From: Linum tenue
Lineage: Eukaryota; Streptophyta; Magnoliopsida; Malpighiales; Linaceae
Reading direction: 5' to 3'
NCBI GenBank assembly: GCA_946122785.1
Contig: CAMGYJ010000003.1
Coordinates: 1,488,001 to 1,552,000 of the forward strand
Length of the DNA: 64,000 nt
Shown here: positions 32,079 through 45,095 of the stretch, piece after piece
Layout of the letters: each line of letters begins with the position of its first letter
How positions within the stretch are numbered: the stretch's first letter is position 1
Notes under the pieces: model-generated
The model's input: the letters and a program-made list of their open reading frames with translations, nothing else
Databases searched by the model: none
Told to the model about the DNA's origin: nothing
Position numbers and translations under genes: made by a program

Positions 32079-35000
32079 ATGTCATCAACGATCAACCACC
32101 TCCACCATCACCACCGAATCGACGGCCAGATTTCTCCCCTCACTTCTTCCTGCCCTCATCTAGCCGACTTCCGTTCCCGCAACGGCGCCAAGCCCTTTCG
32201 CGCCCTCCAGGACTGCCTCCGCGTCAAACCTCCCGGCGGCAGGGCCGGGATCCGCCGCGAACCCTCCGAGGTCCCCCGCTGCGCAGCGTGCGGCGATTCC
32301 TCCCCGTCGAGGCTCTACGCCTGCGTCGCGTGCGCAGCCGTGTTCTGCCACGCTCCCTCCGGCGGGCCCTCCCATGCCTCCGCTCACGCCGCCTCGATGC
32401 CCCTCGGCGGCCACGAGATCGCGGTCGATGTCGATCGAGCCGAGCTTTTCTGCTGCGCCTGCCGCGATCAGATCTACGATCGCGATTTCGATGCCGCCGT
32501 GGTCTTGTGTCAGTCCGCCGCGCTCAAGTCCGCGATCGCCGTCCAGTCGTCGGGGAACCCGGAGAACATGCGGAAGCGGCGGCGGGTAGATTACCGTCCC
32601 TGGTCGCCCGATGTTCGCGAGCGTTTGCTGATGGATAATGGATCGAGCGTGTTGGATTGCGAGATCGATCGGCCTCGAGGGCTTAGAGGGCTGAACAATC
32701 TGGGGAACACTTGTTTTATGAACTCGGTGTTGCAGGCCTTGCTGCATACTCCGCCGTTGAGGGACTATTTCTTGAGTGATCGGCACAATCGGTATTACTG
32801 CCAGCTGAAGAACGCGGCAACTACGGGCCGGATCGGCAGCGGTGTCGGTGGTGGCGGGAAGAGGAATGGCGGGAATGGTGGTGGCGACAACAGCAATGGG
32901 ATGATTAAAGGTGTGAAGCTGTGCTTAGCTTGCGACGTGGATGCGATGTTTTCCGCTGTTTTTTCTGGCGATCGCAAACCATATAGCCCCGCGAAGTTTT
33001 TGTACAGGTACCCATTTACTTGATCTGGGTCTGGAACTTCCATCATGGTTTGTTGTTGTTCTACTGAATGATTCGTTGATTGGTTGTCTTTTTTTTTTTT
33101 TTTTTTTGTTGGTTTGCAGCTGGTGGCAGCATGCGTCTGACTTGGCAAGCTATGATCAGCAGGATGCTCATGAATTTTTCATTTCTATGCTTGATGGAAT
33201 CCATGAAAATGTGGAGAGGGATCGAGGAAAACCCCCGAGTCCAGGTAAACCGAAAATGTTGGTTCAGTTAATTGGATATGCCTTCTTAGAAACGAATTTA
33301 TCCTGTTTGCACTTTCCAACTCATTGCATCTGTCAGCTAGCCTAGCAGTGTACTTTGTCAAAGGTGCATGTTCTTTTAAGTTCATTTAGTGGAAGATAGT
33401 TCTTTTATACAATCCAAGATTTTGCAATGTGATGTCTATCTTCCTGCTATGCATGGCCCGGTTATGTTTTTGGCTGTTCAATCTGTGTGCTTAAGTTTTA
33501 GATTGTACTATGCTACTTGCTGCATGTTCTAATTATCAACGAACTTGTGGATTGAAAGTGTCAGCCAATGGGAGGTCCCTTTAGAGTCGAGGAAACAATT
33601 AGGTGGCCTATAAGGTATTAGATATCCCAGCCAAGTAAGAGGTCTAAGTTCCTGACTTCTAAACCATGTAGTTATGCATGCCTTGGAAGAGTTGGTGTTC
33701 GCATTAGTGCCATTATCGATAGATCCCCCGAACTGCACGTCTTTGGAGTTATCTTAAGCTTTTGACAACTCACACTTTTTTCTTCTTCTCTGTGTTAAAT
33801 TTTGTTCTGGAAAATGCTCTTGAAGATAAAGAAATAACTGGTAACTTTTAACTGCAGGCTTTGGGGGGTTTATTAGGTCTATGTACTTGCCTTAGGAGTT
33901 GAAAGTGCAAGTGTTAGGACTAAGTCTTCACCAACCTGCAGATTTGATCGTGTCATCCTGCTTTTGCTCCTGTAAGTCTGATTTTTCCTTCACCCGCTCG
34001 GTTCTTGTCAGGATCTTCTCCTGTATTCCTGATAATTAGGTTCAGCCAAACTTTTTTTTTTCTTTTTATGGATTGTCTTCCAGCTTCAGTCTAACTTTCT
34101 TCTGGATGTCTCCCTTTTTGATAGGCTCAGTGGCATTTCCTTAAGCTTGATTACTCTGCCAGTTACTCTCCATATCCCTGGTTTTAGCATTTAAGCGTCC
34201 TTGACAAATAGACCATTAGTATATGATTTGGAGATTGCTGAAATATAATGTTTGATTTCATTTTAGGCTAGTAGTTGCTTGCATCTATCTGCTTTATTTT
34301 TGTCAAGTTACATACTAGGACTACAATAGACTTGCTATATTCGGGACTTCTCTGAACATATTATCTTGATCACACATCGGTAACCATATCTTGTCTTTGA
34401 TTTTTTGAATTTCAGGACATGGAGACTGCTGTATTGCACACAGGGTATTTTCCGGCATCTTGCGGTCCGATGTCATGTGCATGGCCTGTGGTTTCACATC
34501 CACAACATATGACCCATGTGTGGACATCTCACTCGACTTGGAGCCTCACCAAGTGACAGCTCATGGAAAGACATCTGCTAAATCTCATCCATCTTCCAAT
34601 AGTGAAGCAAACGGCTTCAGTTCGACCCAAATCCCCACGACATCTACCCTGATTGGATGTTTGGACCGCTTCACCCGACCCGAACGATTGGGGTCCGACC
34701 AGAAATTCTTCTGTCAACAGTGCCAAGTGAGTCAGGAATCCCTGAAGCAGATGTCGATTAGAAAGCTCCCATTGGTCTCCTGCTTCCACATCAAGAGATT
34801 CGAGCACTCTCACACTCGAAAAATGTCGAGGAAAGTCGATCGGTACCTGCAGTTCCCTTTCTCGCTGGACATGGCACCATATCTATCTTCTTCCATTTTG
34901 AGGAGTCGATTCGGGAACCGGGTCTTCTCATTCGAAGGAGATGATGGAGATGACGTGGCAGCAAACGAGATGTCCTCGGAATTTGAGCTGTTTGCCGTGG

Positions 35001-35194
35001 TGACCCACTCGGGAAAGCTGGATGCTGGTCATTATGTCACGTATTTGCGGCTGAGCAATCAGTGGTATAAATGTGACGACGCATGGATTACCAGAGTGAA
35101 CGAGAATGTGGTGAGGGCTGCGCAGGGGTACATGATGTTTTATGTGCAGAAGATGCTTTATTACAGAGCGAGTGCCCAGGTATGCCCATCGTGA
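32079..35194 (+). CDS. UBP22: Ubiquitin carboxyl-terminal hydrolase 22 (UBP22)
   Basis: A deubiquitinase of the USP22/Ubp8 type, which removes ubiquitin from histone H2B in the SAGA-type deubiquitination module in the nucleus. The exons are 32079-33007, 33120-33244 and 34416-35194, all GT-AG, giving 610 residues. An N-terminal zf-UBP domain has paired cysteines ([19 protein letters not shown], residues about 68-155). The Cys box is [16 protein letters not shown] (about 207), the QQDAHEFF motif is in exon 2, and the His box [11 protein letters not shown] with YKCDDAWI is in exon 3. All catalytic residues are present. A Gly/Asn-rich insert of about 30 residues lies before the exon 1 end. A hAT-like element lies 640 bp downstream of the stop. 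Confidence 0.93.
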
Positions 35195-35836
35195 TACTGG
35201 ATATACTACCAGGCAAGCATGGAACCAGTTTTTGATGCTGGGGAAGTAAGCCAGCTGGCAATGCCGATGCACGACATGGTCACAATGACAGGCATTCGAC
35301 GCCAGTCGTCAGTTTGCTGAAGCGTGCAGAGTCTGGTCAAGGCTCATTCTGCATTACAGAAAAGAATAATCAAGCAAATGGACTCTCTTCTTGAACACCT
35401 TCTACCGGGTGGTTCTGCTGGTGATTTCGGCTATTGGTTTTAGGGTTACAATGGCAGTTGCAGCAATGGATTCGTGGAATATTGGCTTCCTTTTTTGCGT
35501 CGAACTATTTCGTTCTTCGATTTCCTTTGCCTATTCTATTCTGTTGGTTGAAGAAAGCATTGTTTTGGTGGTGGTGGTGGTGGGATCATAGTGATGATGT
35601 ATTACTGGTTTTTGGGTTGCCTTTTGTATCACCATCAGGATCCCCATTGGGAGTGTAGTAGTAAACTACTAAACTCGATATAGAACGTTGATATGGCGAC
35701 AGTTGAAAAATACTCCAAAATTGATACCTATAGCTGCTATAATCATCAAATTCTTCTTGTTACGTCGTAGAAGTGGAAAGAGATGGCTTTCTGTATATAA
35801 GTTCCAAATGCAGGTCTGTCGATTTGTAGTTGCAGT

Positions 35837-36540
35837 TAGGGCTGGACATGCGGGCGGATCATCCGTGGGTTTGGGCCGACCCACCCGCATTTGACTCGAA
35901 TTTCGTTAAGTGGGTGGGTTTGTGGGTGGGTGACGGGTTGCGCTGGAAGCCATCCGCTGGGTGGTGGGTGGGTTGTGGGTGAGTGTGCGGGTGACCCACT
36001 CAACCCAACAGCAAAAAGATCAAAGTCGTTGGCGCTAGAGAGAGGAGAGTGGAGACGTTAGATATAAACTCGGACTGCTCCTGGAGTTTGAACCTCAAAG
36101 CCAACCTTCCAAATAGAGATCCCCTCTTCTTCCCTTTACTTTTTCCTCTAATTCTTGTGCCTAGATCACCGCTCTTTCCTTTGTGGAATTATTTTCCTTA
36201 GTTCTTTGCACCTAATAATCGTCTCAATCTGTAGAAAACTCTTTCATAATAGAATTTCTATCCAATTTAAAAACTAATTCGGCATTTTTCGCCCTATTTC
36301 AACTACTTGTTTCCCTCGATGATTATCTTCACCTATTATCATGTCAAGTTGACTCCTTTATATTATATACATTGTGATGTGGGTGAACCCACAAACCCAC
36401 CCGCATCATCCACCATCCGCCCGACCCAACCCGAGATTATATGTGGGCGGATGGTGGGTTAAAAATTATCAATCCGTTTAAGCGCGGGTGGGTGCATTTC
36501 ATTGTCAAAATCCACCCGACCCACCCAATGCCCACCCCTA
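35837..36540. mobile_element. hAT-like non-autonomous element, 704 bp
   Basis: It starts TAGGGCTGGACATGCGGGC and ends CCCAATGCCCACCCCTA, so it has short imperfect inverted ends of the TAGGG(G/C)TGG hAT type. GTTGCAGT flanks both sides (35829-35836 and 36541-36548), an 8-bp target duplication. Both ends are rich in GGGTGGGT/ACCCACCC. It codes for nothing. It sits between UBP22 and TOC90. Confidence 0.85.
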
Positions 36541-37408
36541 GTTGCAGTAGGAAACTATAACGAGGAATACCCTATGAGCTTTTCGTCCTGATCAATCGTT
36601 GGTCGGACACCAATTACTTGTCACATTATTTGCTTCGTTTACATAATAAGTGTCTATATTAGACACTACAAATTTCCTTATACTTTCTTCGATTGATCGA
36701 AACCGATTTAAACTACATGTCACATTATTTCACTAACAAAATTCGTCAACTATCAAAGTTGGGTGATTAATGTGTTAGTTCCTGATGGACCAAAAAATAG
36801 AACAAAAACTACACGTGTGGTGGATGCTAGCGCCTGTCGTTCCCAAAATCCCTTCTTCTCCATGTTTGTCTTACTCCTCCTTCTCTTATCCACCAAACCC
36901 CTTCACCTCTCCTTTCTCCTTCTCGTTATCATCATCTTCCTCCAGTCCCGACCAACCGCCGGCCAATCTCCGATTCAGTATCATTGCTTTATCACCTCCC
37001 CGCCTACCCCACGGCAATCCTTTCCCGTCTGCCATCTAATCTCCCCATCACTTATTCTTCATCGCGTTTCTCTCGAGCTAGGTTATGCCTGTTCCGCCGC
37101 ACAAAGAGTTTTAACTGACGCAACCAGTTTCCGATTTGCAGTTCTCTTAACTGGGTTTGTGTAATTTTTCTACGCGCTCCTCCAGGAATGGCGAGAATAT
37201 CGATTCTGCTGCTGCCGCTGATTCCCCGCCACCAGTAAAAACAGCTGTGCTCTTTTTCCTTCGCTTTTTTCTCGTGTCTCGCGTTTTGGGTAATTCAAGT
37301 GTTGGGGGTAAGGAACATAATCATTGCTTTCCCCGGTGGCTTTCGCTTTCTTCGATTTTGTTCTTCAGCTTTTGATGATTCTTTCAATTGTGATGTTCAG
37401 TACGAAAG

Positions 37409-40103
37409 ATGAAGGGAATTATGGATTGGGTTTTCCCTCAGCTGTTGGTCAAATCTCTGGCCTCGTTATCACCTGGTGGCTTCAGTGGCCCGCCTCCAGT
37501 GGATCAACGTGCTGATGACATAGGTAAATTTACTAATTGCATCACCTGCCAAAATCCATTTCCATCTGGTTGTTGTAGATGGGTAGATGCTTTGTATGTT
37601 TCGCCCCGAAATCTGGGTTTTAACTCAAGCTCGAAAGTGGGAGCTGCAACATTTAGTCTTCTCTTGCTACGAACTCATGATTAGTCGTTGTGTGGGATAG
37701 GTGGTGGTTGATATATGGTATGTTCAGCAGTAAGCTCCACCTCTGTATGATTGTTTTAAGCTACCGTAACCATTGAATGTAGTGCCAAATTATGGTCTGG
37801 ATGTGTGTATACCTTTAGGACTGAGTTGAACTTATTATTTCTGCCTTTTGTAGATTTAACCACCAATTCGGAGGCATTGCCACTGCATTCAGGGGCGCCT
37901 TGTTCCATTGAGAGTAGACGGGAGAGTGGAACTGATACCACTACTCCCCAGCAAGTAGTCGAAGCAGCTTCCCAGCCATGCAATCACTATGTTGAGGGAA
38001 GAAAGACGGATCCTTTGGCAAGGATTGAAGATCTCAAAATCAAGCTCTTTCGTCTGCTTCAACGGTTCAGTTTGTCCTCAGACAATCTCCTCGTGGCGAA
38101 GGTTTTATACAGGATACACATTGCAACTTCGATTCGAGCTGAGCCACCAGACAGAGTGAGAAATGCTAGAGCCAAAGCAATAGCAGCAGCTCAAGAGTCT
38201 TCCGGCTCACCTGAACTGGACTTCTCCTTGAGAATACTTGTACTTGGGAAAACAGGAGTTGGGAAGAGTGCGACCATAAACTCATTACTGGATGAAAGAA
38301 AGACAATCACTAGTGCATTTCAACCGGCCACTGACCGTATACAAGAGATTAGTGGCTCTCTCAATGGGGTTAGAGTAACTTTCATAGATACACCTGGTTT
38401 CTCTCCATCATCGACCAGCAGTGTTAGAAGAAATCGAAAGATCATGCTCTCTGTCAAAAGATTCATCAGGAGATCCCCTCCAGACATTGTTTTATTCGTC
38501 GAGCGCCTCGACCTCATCAACATGGGTTCTTGCGACTTCCCACTGCTGAAGCTAATGACGGACGTTTTCGGGAATGCTATTTGGTTCAACACCTTGATTG
38601 TAATGACTCATGCTTCCTCTTCCCTTCCAGAAGGAACTGGTGGATATCCTGTCAGCTATGAATCATATGTGAATCGGTGCTCTGAGTTGATGCAACACTA
38701 CATCCACGAAGCAGTTCTTGACTCGAAACTCGAGAACCCTGTGATTCTTGTGGAGAATCATCCTCAGTGCGTGAAGAATACCCGTGGTGACTGCTATTCT
38801 TCCGAATGGTCAGGTCTGGAGATCTCATTTTATGCTATTGTGCATTTGCAGTAAAGTTCTTAGTGTTGCGAGCAACATATTGCGACTCGAGAAGAGCATT
38901 GACTTGGGGGCAAAGACTAAACCGCGGGTGCCTTCTCTTCCCCATTTGCTCTCATCGTTTGTCAAGTATAGATCTATTTCAAATCCTACTCAAGATGGTG
39001 GTCATGATTTCTACGATGAGATTCTACTATCAGATGAAGAAGGAGAAGATGAATACGACCAACTACCGCCGATCCGTATCCTGTCAAAATCCCAGTTCTC
39101 AAAATTGAGCAAGTCTCATAAACATGATTATCTTGATGAGCTAGACTACCGGGAGACACTTTACTTGAAGAAACAGTTGAAAGAAGAGTGTAGAAGACGA
39201 AGGGAGAAGCAGCTTGTGGGAGAAGTAAGTCATGAAGAGGGTGATGAATCTGCCACCTTGCCGGAGGCAGTCCTCTTACCAGACATGGTGGTTCCTCTGA
39301 GTTTCGACTCGGACTGTCACGTGCATCGATATCGCTGCCTTGTCACAAATGAACAATTTATTCCAAGGCCAGTACTTGATCCTCAAGGATGGGATCATGA
39401 TGTTGGGTTTGACGGTATAAACTTGGAGACTTCTGTGGAAATGAGGAAGAACCTCCATGCCTCAGTTTCCGGGCAGATGAGCAAGGATAAACAAAACTTC
39501 AATATTCAGTCGGAGTGTACTACTGCATATTCTGATCCTCGGGGGCCCTCATACTCTGTAGGTCTGAATGTTCAATCTGCTGGAAAAGACATGTTTTACA
39601 CGGTTCACGGCAACACAAGAATGAAGAATTTCAAGCACAATGTTATGGACTGTGGGGTTTCATTGACATCGTTTGGCAAGAAGTATTATGTTGGTGGCAA
39701 GGTTGAAGATTCGGTGTTGGTTGGTAAGAGGTGGAAGTTTTTGGTCAATGCAGCACAAATGAGAGGTGCTGGACAAGTTGCCTATGGTGGGAGGTTCGAA
39801 GCCACTGTGCTAGGGACTGATTACCCAGCTAGGAACGATTGTTTGAGTGTCTTCCTGTCCCCTCTGTCATTTGAGAAGGATACAGTATTGAGTGGTGGAG
39901 TGCAGTCAGAGTTTCAGGCAATGCGTGGTACTAGAGTGGGTGTTAATGTTAATCTGAATTCACTGAAGATGGGGCAAGTTGGTGTCAAGATCAGTAGTTC
40001 CGAGCACTTGGAGATTGCTCTCATCGCAGCTTTCACGATATTCAGGGCCGTATTCTCTAAGAGAGTAGGTGAGCATAGCCAGGAAGAGTTGGAGACGGGA
40101 TAA
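37409..40103 (+). CDS. TOC90: TOC90-like chloroplast preprotein receptor, frame break
   Basis: A member of the TOC159 family, GTPase receptors for protein import at the chloroplast outer envelope. Exon 1 is 37409-37523 and starts MKGIMDWVF, as in TOC90; exon 2 runs from 37854 to 40103. There is no long acidic domain, which fits TOC90. The GTPase domain has GKTGVGKSATIN (about 38248), DTPGF and MTHASS. The M domain (about 39290 to the end) includes VPLSFDSDCHVHRYR. The frame shifts by one base near 38785-38795: the first frame stops at 38854, while the expected LPNGQVWR continues in the next frame to 40103. One extra base, perhaps a T in GACTGCTATT, explains this. It could be a real lesion or a sequence error. 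About 765 residues if read through. Confidence 0.85.
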
Positions 40104-40901
40104 GAGCTGAGTTTCCCTTTCGGTTGTTGAATTAGGTATCTGATATCTCCAGAGCTTTTCCTTTTCCTGGTCATTCCTCTTACCTCAACTCCGAGGGGGA
40201 AAAAGTTTTGTACTTTTGTAATGAGATTTCACGTTGCTTCAGCGTGCTTCGAGCTTCCAGCGATGGCTGATGGCTGCTAGGCAAAATGGAATCAATAAAT
40301 TGAGGTGGCATGTACATCGAGCTTCTGTAACTGTACTTAGATTTGTTTTTTTTTGTTGTTGGTCAATCTGCTGCATAAAAGGCAGAAGACAGTGCCGACA
40401 GAGAGAGGTATGTATGCTTCTTTAGTGGCCTTTATATGCTCTTCTATGAAGCTTCAGTTTTGGTCTATCACTGCCACTTGATAACTCTACTATCTTCGAT
40501 TGCATTCAAGGAATTAAGCACATCAGAGTTCCAAATCTCTAGGAAACTTCATTTCATGTTCGATTGTTCGAGCATGCCCTCCCCGAATAACCGGTGGGCA
40601 GTGGTCCGATTGTACTGGTACAGGGTTGGATCGAATAGCATGAGAGAAAGGATGGTAAGAAACCTAATGGAAAGTTCATGTGATACATTTGATGGTCCGA
40701 ACTTTTACTGATTTGATTTCGATCAAATCAAATTATACATTTTTAGAACCACGGACTTCAAAAATTAAGAAAACAATGCCGCAACAGATCCCACATTTTC
40801 CCAATCACATCTCAAAATCTTTCATTATTGTAATGCTCCATCTTCAAATTCCCAAGGTTGTAGTAGCAGACGAGCAAAAGATGAGTATCCCATTATGACT
40901 A
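40104..40901. other. Intergenic, convergent 3' ends of TOC90 and uS19m
   Basis: The 3' flanks of two convergent genes, about 800 bp. I see no gene, clear repeat or structured RNA. The last codons of uS19m begin at 40904. Confidence 0.5.
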
Positions 40902-41616
40902 CTACTTCTTGCCACCCTTCTTAAGGGTCTTAGTCTTACCCCCTTTGCCATCGCTTCCTCTGAACTTCCTCCTTCGCGTCAGAGCAAACTCCCCAAACTT
41001 GTGGCCCACCTTGGCCTCGGTGATCTTGCAACGAACGAACGACTTCCCATTGTATATCCTGACGGTGGAGTTCAAAAACTCCGGCAATATGACCGACCTC
41101 CTAGACCAGATCTTCCTGTTGTTGAGTGGCGCTCCCTTGTTCTTCAATTTCAATAGGAAAGCATCCACGAACGGACCCTTCCACATTGCCCTCGCCACAG
41201 GTACCTGCAACGTTTAACAAAGTCGTCGAAATCACTACACAAATGCAACCCACCAAGAAGCTTCAGACTTTCAAGGTAGAATTGGAGGATCCAACTGGAA
41301 AGCATGACTAGCAGGAAATCAAACTGCCTAGACATGGCACCTGGGTTTCACTTCTAGTTGATGATGCTTCTGCTGCCGAAGAAAACAACCGACTCCGTCC
41401 ATAACCCGACGAGTCTCTGCTCCATAACGAAATGGTATCAAATGAATAGCAAATCAAGCATATGCTTTTCAAAAGCCAACTTCCAATGAATCAGAACACC
41501 CAACTAGGTTTATCAACATTCATAGAGAGGGATTCTCAAACAGCAATCAAGTTAGTCATTTCTTAAGATGAAAGACTGCTCAAACTACGAACTACTGAAC
41601 TAACCTTGATGGCCAT
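40902..41616 (-). CDS. RPS19: Mitochondrial-type ribosomal protein uS19
   Basis: A small-subunit ribosomal protein of the plant mitochondrial type. The body (MWKGPFVDAFLLKLKNKG, then NRKIWSRRSVILPEF and CKITEAKVGHKFGEFA) resembles mitochondrial rps19, so it is likely a nuclear copy of an organelle gene. Exon 1 is only four codons (41605-41616, MAIK) and exon 2 is 41204-40902, giving 104 residues. The tiny exon is supported by a GT donor and AG acceptor and by the frame. No long targeting presequence is seen; the extra residues before MWKGPF are MAIKVPVARA. The C-terminus has a Lys/Gly-rich tail after the TRRRK end typical of the family. The acceptor choice is firm; the first exon is less sure. 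Confidence 0.8.
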
Positions 41617-42330
41617 GAACAGACTGGACTCCCTCTAGCATAAGTACCAAAATCAGTAAAGCCGCGGCCGATGGAAGCGTTTACTCCCGAATCTACAACT
41701 TTCCTCCTTATACTTGCCCACAACATTGCGATGAGAAGTGGGAAATCACACTACAATCAGCAATCCAAATGAATCAGGAAACAAAAAACCTCTACTACGA
41801 ATTTCCAAAGTTCTCTTCTTTTCAGCTACAAAATGGCGAAAGGAGCTCACTCCCGACCAGGGTAACTGATCAAACACATCCACGGGGGGGAAACCAAACG
41901 ATTCGAGAGATCGATACGAGAGTGGAGATGGGAACAAACCTGCTGAAATTATTGGGGTTTCCGCCGTCGACGGAGGAGCTAGCGCAGCCGTCTTCAATCG
42001 CCGCCGCTGATGAGAGCAAAATCAATCGCCTTCCTCGAAGGATTTCCCTTTCCTTCCTCGCGAAAAACCTCCCAAAATTTTCGGCCCCTTAATCAGCGAA
42101 ATGAAACAAAATTACGGGCCTTTTTCTCGGGCCAGGCCCAACCCAAGTGCATGGTTTGACAATTGAGCTTGTTGGGCCTACAATTTTGCCTGGCGAAACT
42201 GACGCATGGATGGCGTCATGATTCCGGTGTCGGGCATCCACTGACAGTAAACCTGCGCCTCCGCCACAAAAGCTTCCTAACTGCAACTGTAATTCTGAAG
42301 CGATAAATGACACTCTCTAAAATAAAGACT
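41617..42330. other. Upstream region between uS19m and PAP26 (divergent)
   Basis: This lies between two genes transcribed away from each other. It contains likely 5' untranslated sequence of uS19m (41700-42090) and the upstream part of the phosphatase gene. No other gene was seen. Confidence 0.5.
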
Positions 42331-42771
42331 GCTTCTTTCAATCATTTGCTTTCTTCTCGGCTCTCTTCCTCAACTGCTTCATCGTCACCTTATCTGCTAA
42401 TGTTTCTCAGGTAAGCAAAATGTCTCGTCTTTACCAAACTGTGATCTTTGTGGATCCCTCCTTTTTCAATTTCTGGGTATCAGCCAAATCGAGTCAAGGT
42501 TGACTGTTATTGGTATCGATCATTGAATGGCTCTACCTGCAAATTATTGATCCATGTTCCTTGTGGAATTCGAAAGCATTGAACTTGACCCGTTGTCACT
42601 GGTGATTTGAGTTGTTCTTTGATTCCTCTGCCTCCCAAGTTTGGGAGGAGTTGGCAGTTGGTTGGTAAGAAGGGTTTGTGTCAAAATGAAAAATTGACTT
42701 GAGAATCTGACGTTCGACTTTGATGCTTATTTGATGACTGCAGATAGGTTGGGTTTACAACGTTTGTAAAG

Positions 42772-45095
42772 ATGAAGCAGTTCTGGGTTGGGCTCGTTAC
42801 CGCGTTCTTTCTGTTCTTGAGTGGTTTGAACAATGGGAATGCGAAGATGACAAGTACCTTCGTGCGTTCGGAGTGGCCATCGACTGATATCCCTCTTGAC
42901 AATCAAGCATTTGCAGTTCCAAAAGGTCGAAATGCACCTCAACAGGTAAACTGTTAACTTTTCTTGAGTTGCTTGCAAAAGAGATTACGTTTACTTATTA
43001 AGTCCATGAGTGGAGATATTGTACCTTCTTTAAATGGAAAGAGAGTGCATTTGCGGTCTGGAATCTATTATTGTTTGAGTGTTGTTGTAACTGGTTATGG
43101 GAGTGTGTAATGCATTTTTATCATAATTTCTTTGTTTCATCTCAACAACCATAGGTGCACATTACACAAGGTGACTATGAAGGGAAGGCTGTGATCATCT
43201 CATGGGTGACACCTGACGAGCCTGGTTCTCTCAAAGTACAGTATGGTAAATCGGAAAAGAAATATGATTTGACTGCTGAAGGGACAGTGTCAAACTATTC
43301 CTTCTACAAGTACAAATCAGGATACATTCACGAGTGCCTCCTTGATGGCCTTGAGGTAAATTTCACTTTCAAGAACTTTGAAGTCGTGTCTTTCGAACTT
43401 TGCAGACTTGGCCCGAGTTATTCGTTTTGAGATATTTTCTTGTCTGCAGTATGCTACTAAGTATTATTACAAGCTCGGTGATGATGAATCTTCTCGAGAA
43501 TTCTGGTTCCAAACACCACCGGAGATTCATCCAGATGCTCCTTATAAGTTTGGAATAATTGGTAAGTTGCCACCTGTGTTTTGCATATATGCATTTTCAT
43601 GAGCTGCAGTTTTCCCTATATGGTTACTGATTTATCACTCGGTTGCGCTCCATTCTATTTATGGCTTCCAGGTGATCTAGGCCAAACATATAACTCCCTC
43701 TCTACCCTTCAACACTACATGCAGAGTGGGGCAGATGCAGTGTTATTCGTTGGGGATCTTTCTTATTCAGACAGATATCAGTATAATGATGTCGGGATCC
43801 GATGGGATACATGGGGCCGTTTTGTCGAGCAAAGCACAGCATATCAGCCATGGATGTGGTCTGCTGGAAATCATGAAATCGAGTTCATGCCATACATGGT
43901 ATACTTGTTACTGCTATTCTCAAATGTCATAACACTGGAGATTCACGCTTTTTCATTTGAGTAATTCTAGACCATCTTTTCCACCTTATGTCACAGGACG
44001 AGGTTGTGCCTTTCAGAAACTTTCTTCATCGGTACCCAACTCCTTACTTGGCTTCCAAAAGCACCAATCCTCTATGGTACGCAATCAAACGTGCATCTGC
44101 TCACATCATTGTGCTCTCCAGCTATTCACCTTTTGGTAACCTTCTGAACTTCGACTCTTCTTTATGGTAATCTGTCAGTTGTTCTCTAATTCAACCTTTT
44201 GAGCAGTGAAATACACTCCACAATGGACGTGGCTTGAGGAAGAGTTGAAGAAGGTTGACAGAGAGAAGACGCCGTGGCTCATTGTTCTCATGCACGCCCC
44301 TATCTACAACAGCAACGAAGCACATTTCATGGAGGGTGAAAGTATGCGAGCGGCTTTTGAGACATGGTTTGTTCAATACAGAGTCGATGTTATCTTTGCT
44401 GGTCATGTCCACGCTTATGAAAGATCGGTAAGTCAGAGGAGCTTTTACTTCTTACGAAAATAGAGTTGTGCAGTGTATGAAAAGCTAATGCATTTCTTTC
44501 TTATCTATCTCCAGTACCGAATATCAAACATCCAATACAATGTGACAAGTGGCGATCGATATCCTATTCCAGACAAATCTGCGCCTGTGTATATTACAGT
44601 AGGAGATGGAGGAAATCAAGAAGGTCTTGCTGGAAGGTATATATATACATAAATAACCCGAAACTCTCACAGATTCAGTTGCTAATAAGTTATCAAATCA
44701 AGGAATAAACCATTCCATTGATGACATGTGCAGGTTTTTAGAACCACAACCAGATTATTCGGCTTTCAGGGAAGCCAGTTATGGGCATTCAATGTTAGAG
44801 ATAAAGAATAGGACACATGCATTGTACCACTGGAACCGCAACGACGATGGCAAAAAGGTGCCCACTGATGCATTTGTATTGCACAACCAATACTGGTAAG
44901 GAAATCATAATGACAAATTTTGCCACCATTTTTGCTGAGTAACATGCAAAATTCTCTGGTCCTGTTACATACCAGCTGAACTTGTGCTGGATTCCGTGCA
45001 GGGGAGGCAATCTGAGACGCAGGAAACTAAACAAGCATCACTTGAGAAGTACCATCCAGCCGATTACTGCTAAGTTCTTGCTTGATTCAGAGTGA
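42772..45095 (+). CDS. PAP26: Purple acid phosphatase, PAP26-like
   Basis: A secreted or vacuolar purple acid phosphatase with a dinuclear metal centre that releases phosphate from organic esters. The nine exons are 42772-42945, 43155-43355, 43450-43561, 43672-43898, 43997-44135, 44207-44427, 44515-44636, 44734-44895 and 45002-45095, giving 483 residues. A signal peptide ([15 protein letters not shown]) precedes the fibronectin-like domain. The metal-binding motifs are [25 protein letters not shown] and [10 protein letters not shown], all intact. The C-terminal [15 protein letters not shown] resembles PAP26. A 5' untranslated exon ending near 42415 and an intron to about 42743 are likely. PYMDEV replaces the PYMGEV I would expect. 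Confidence 0.92.

Noticed and set aside
32160..32786. 208-codon minus-strand frame opposite UBP22 exon 1
   Set aside because: It is antisense to a clearly conserved zf-UBP/USP exon and has no domain of its own.
36763..37375. Open frames rich in Ser/Leu/Phe/Pro before TOC90
   Set aside because: The region is pyrimidine-rich upstream/5' untranslated sequence. The TOC90 start at 37409 is supported by similarity of MKGIMDWVF.
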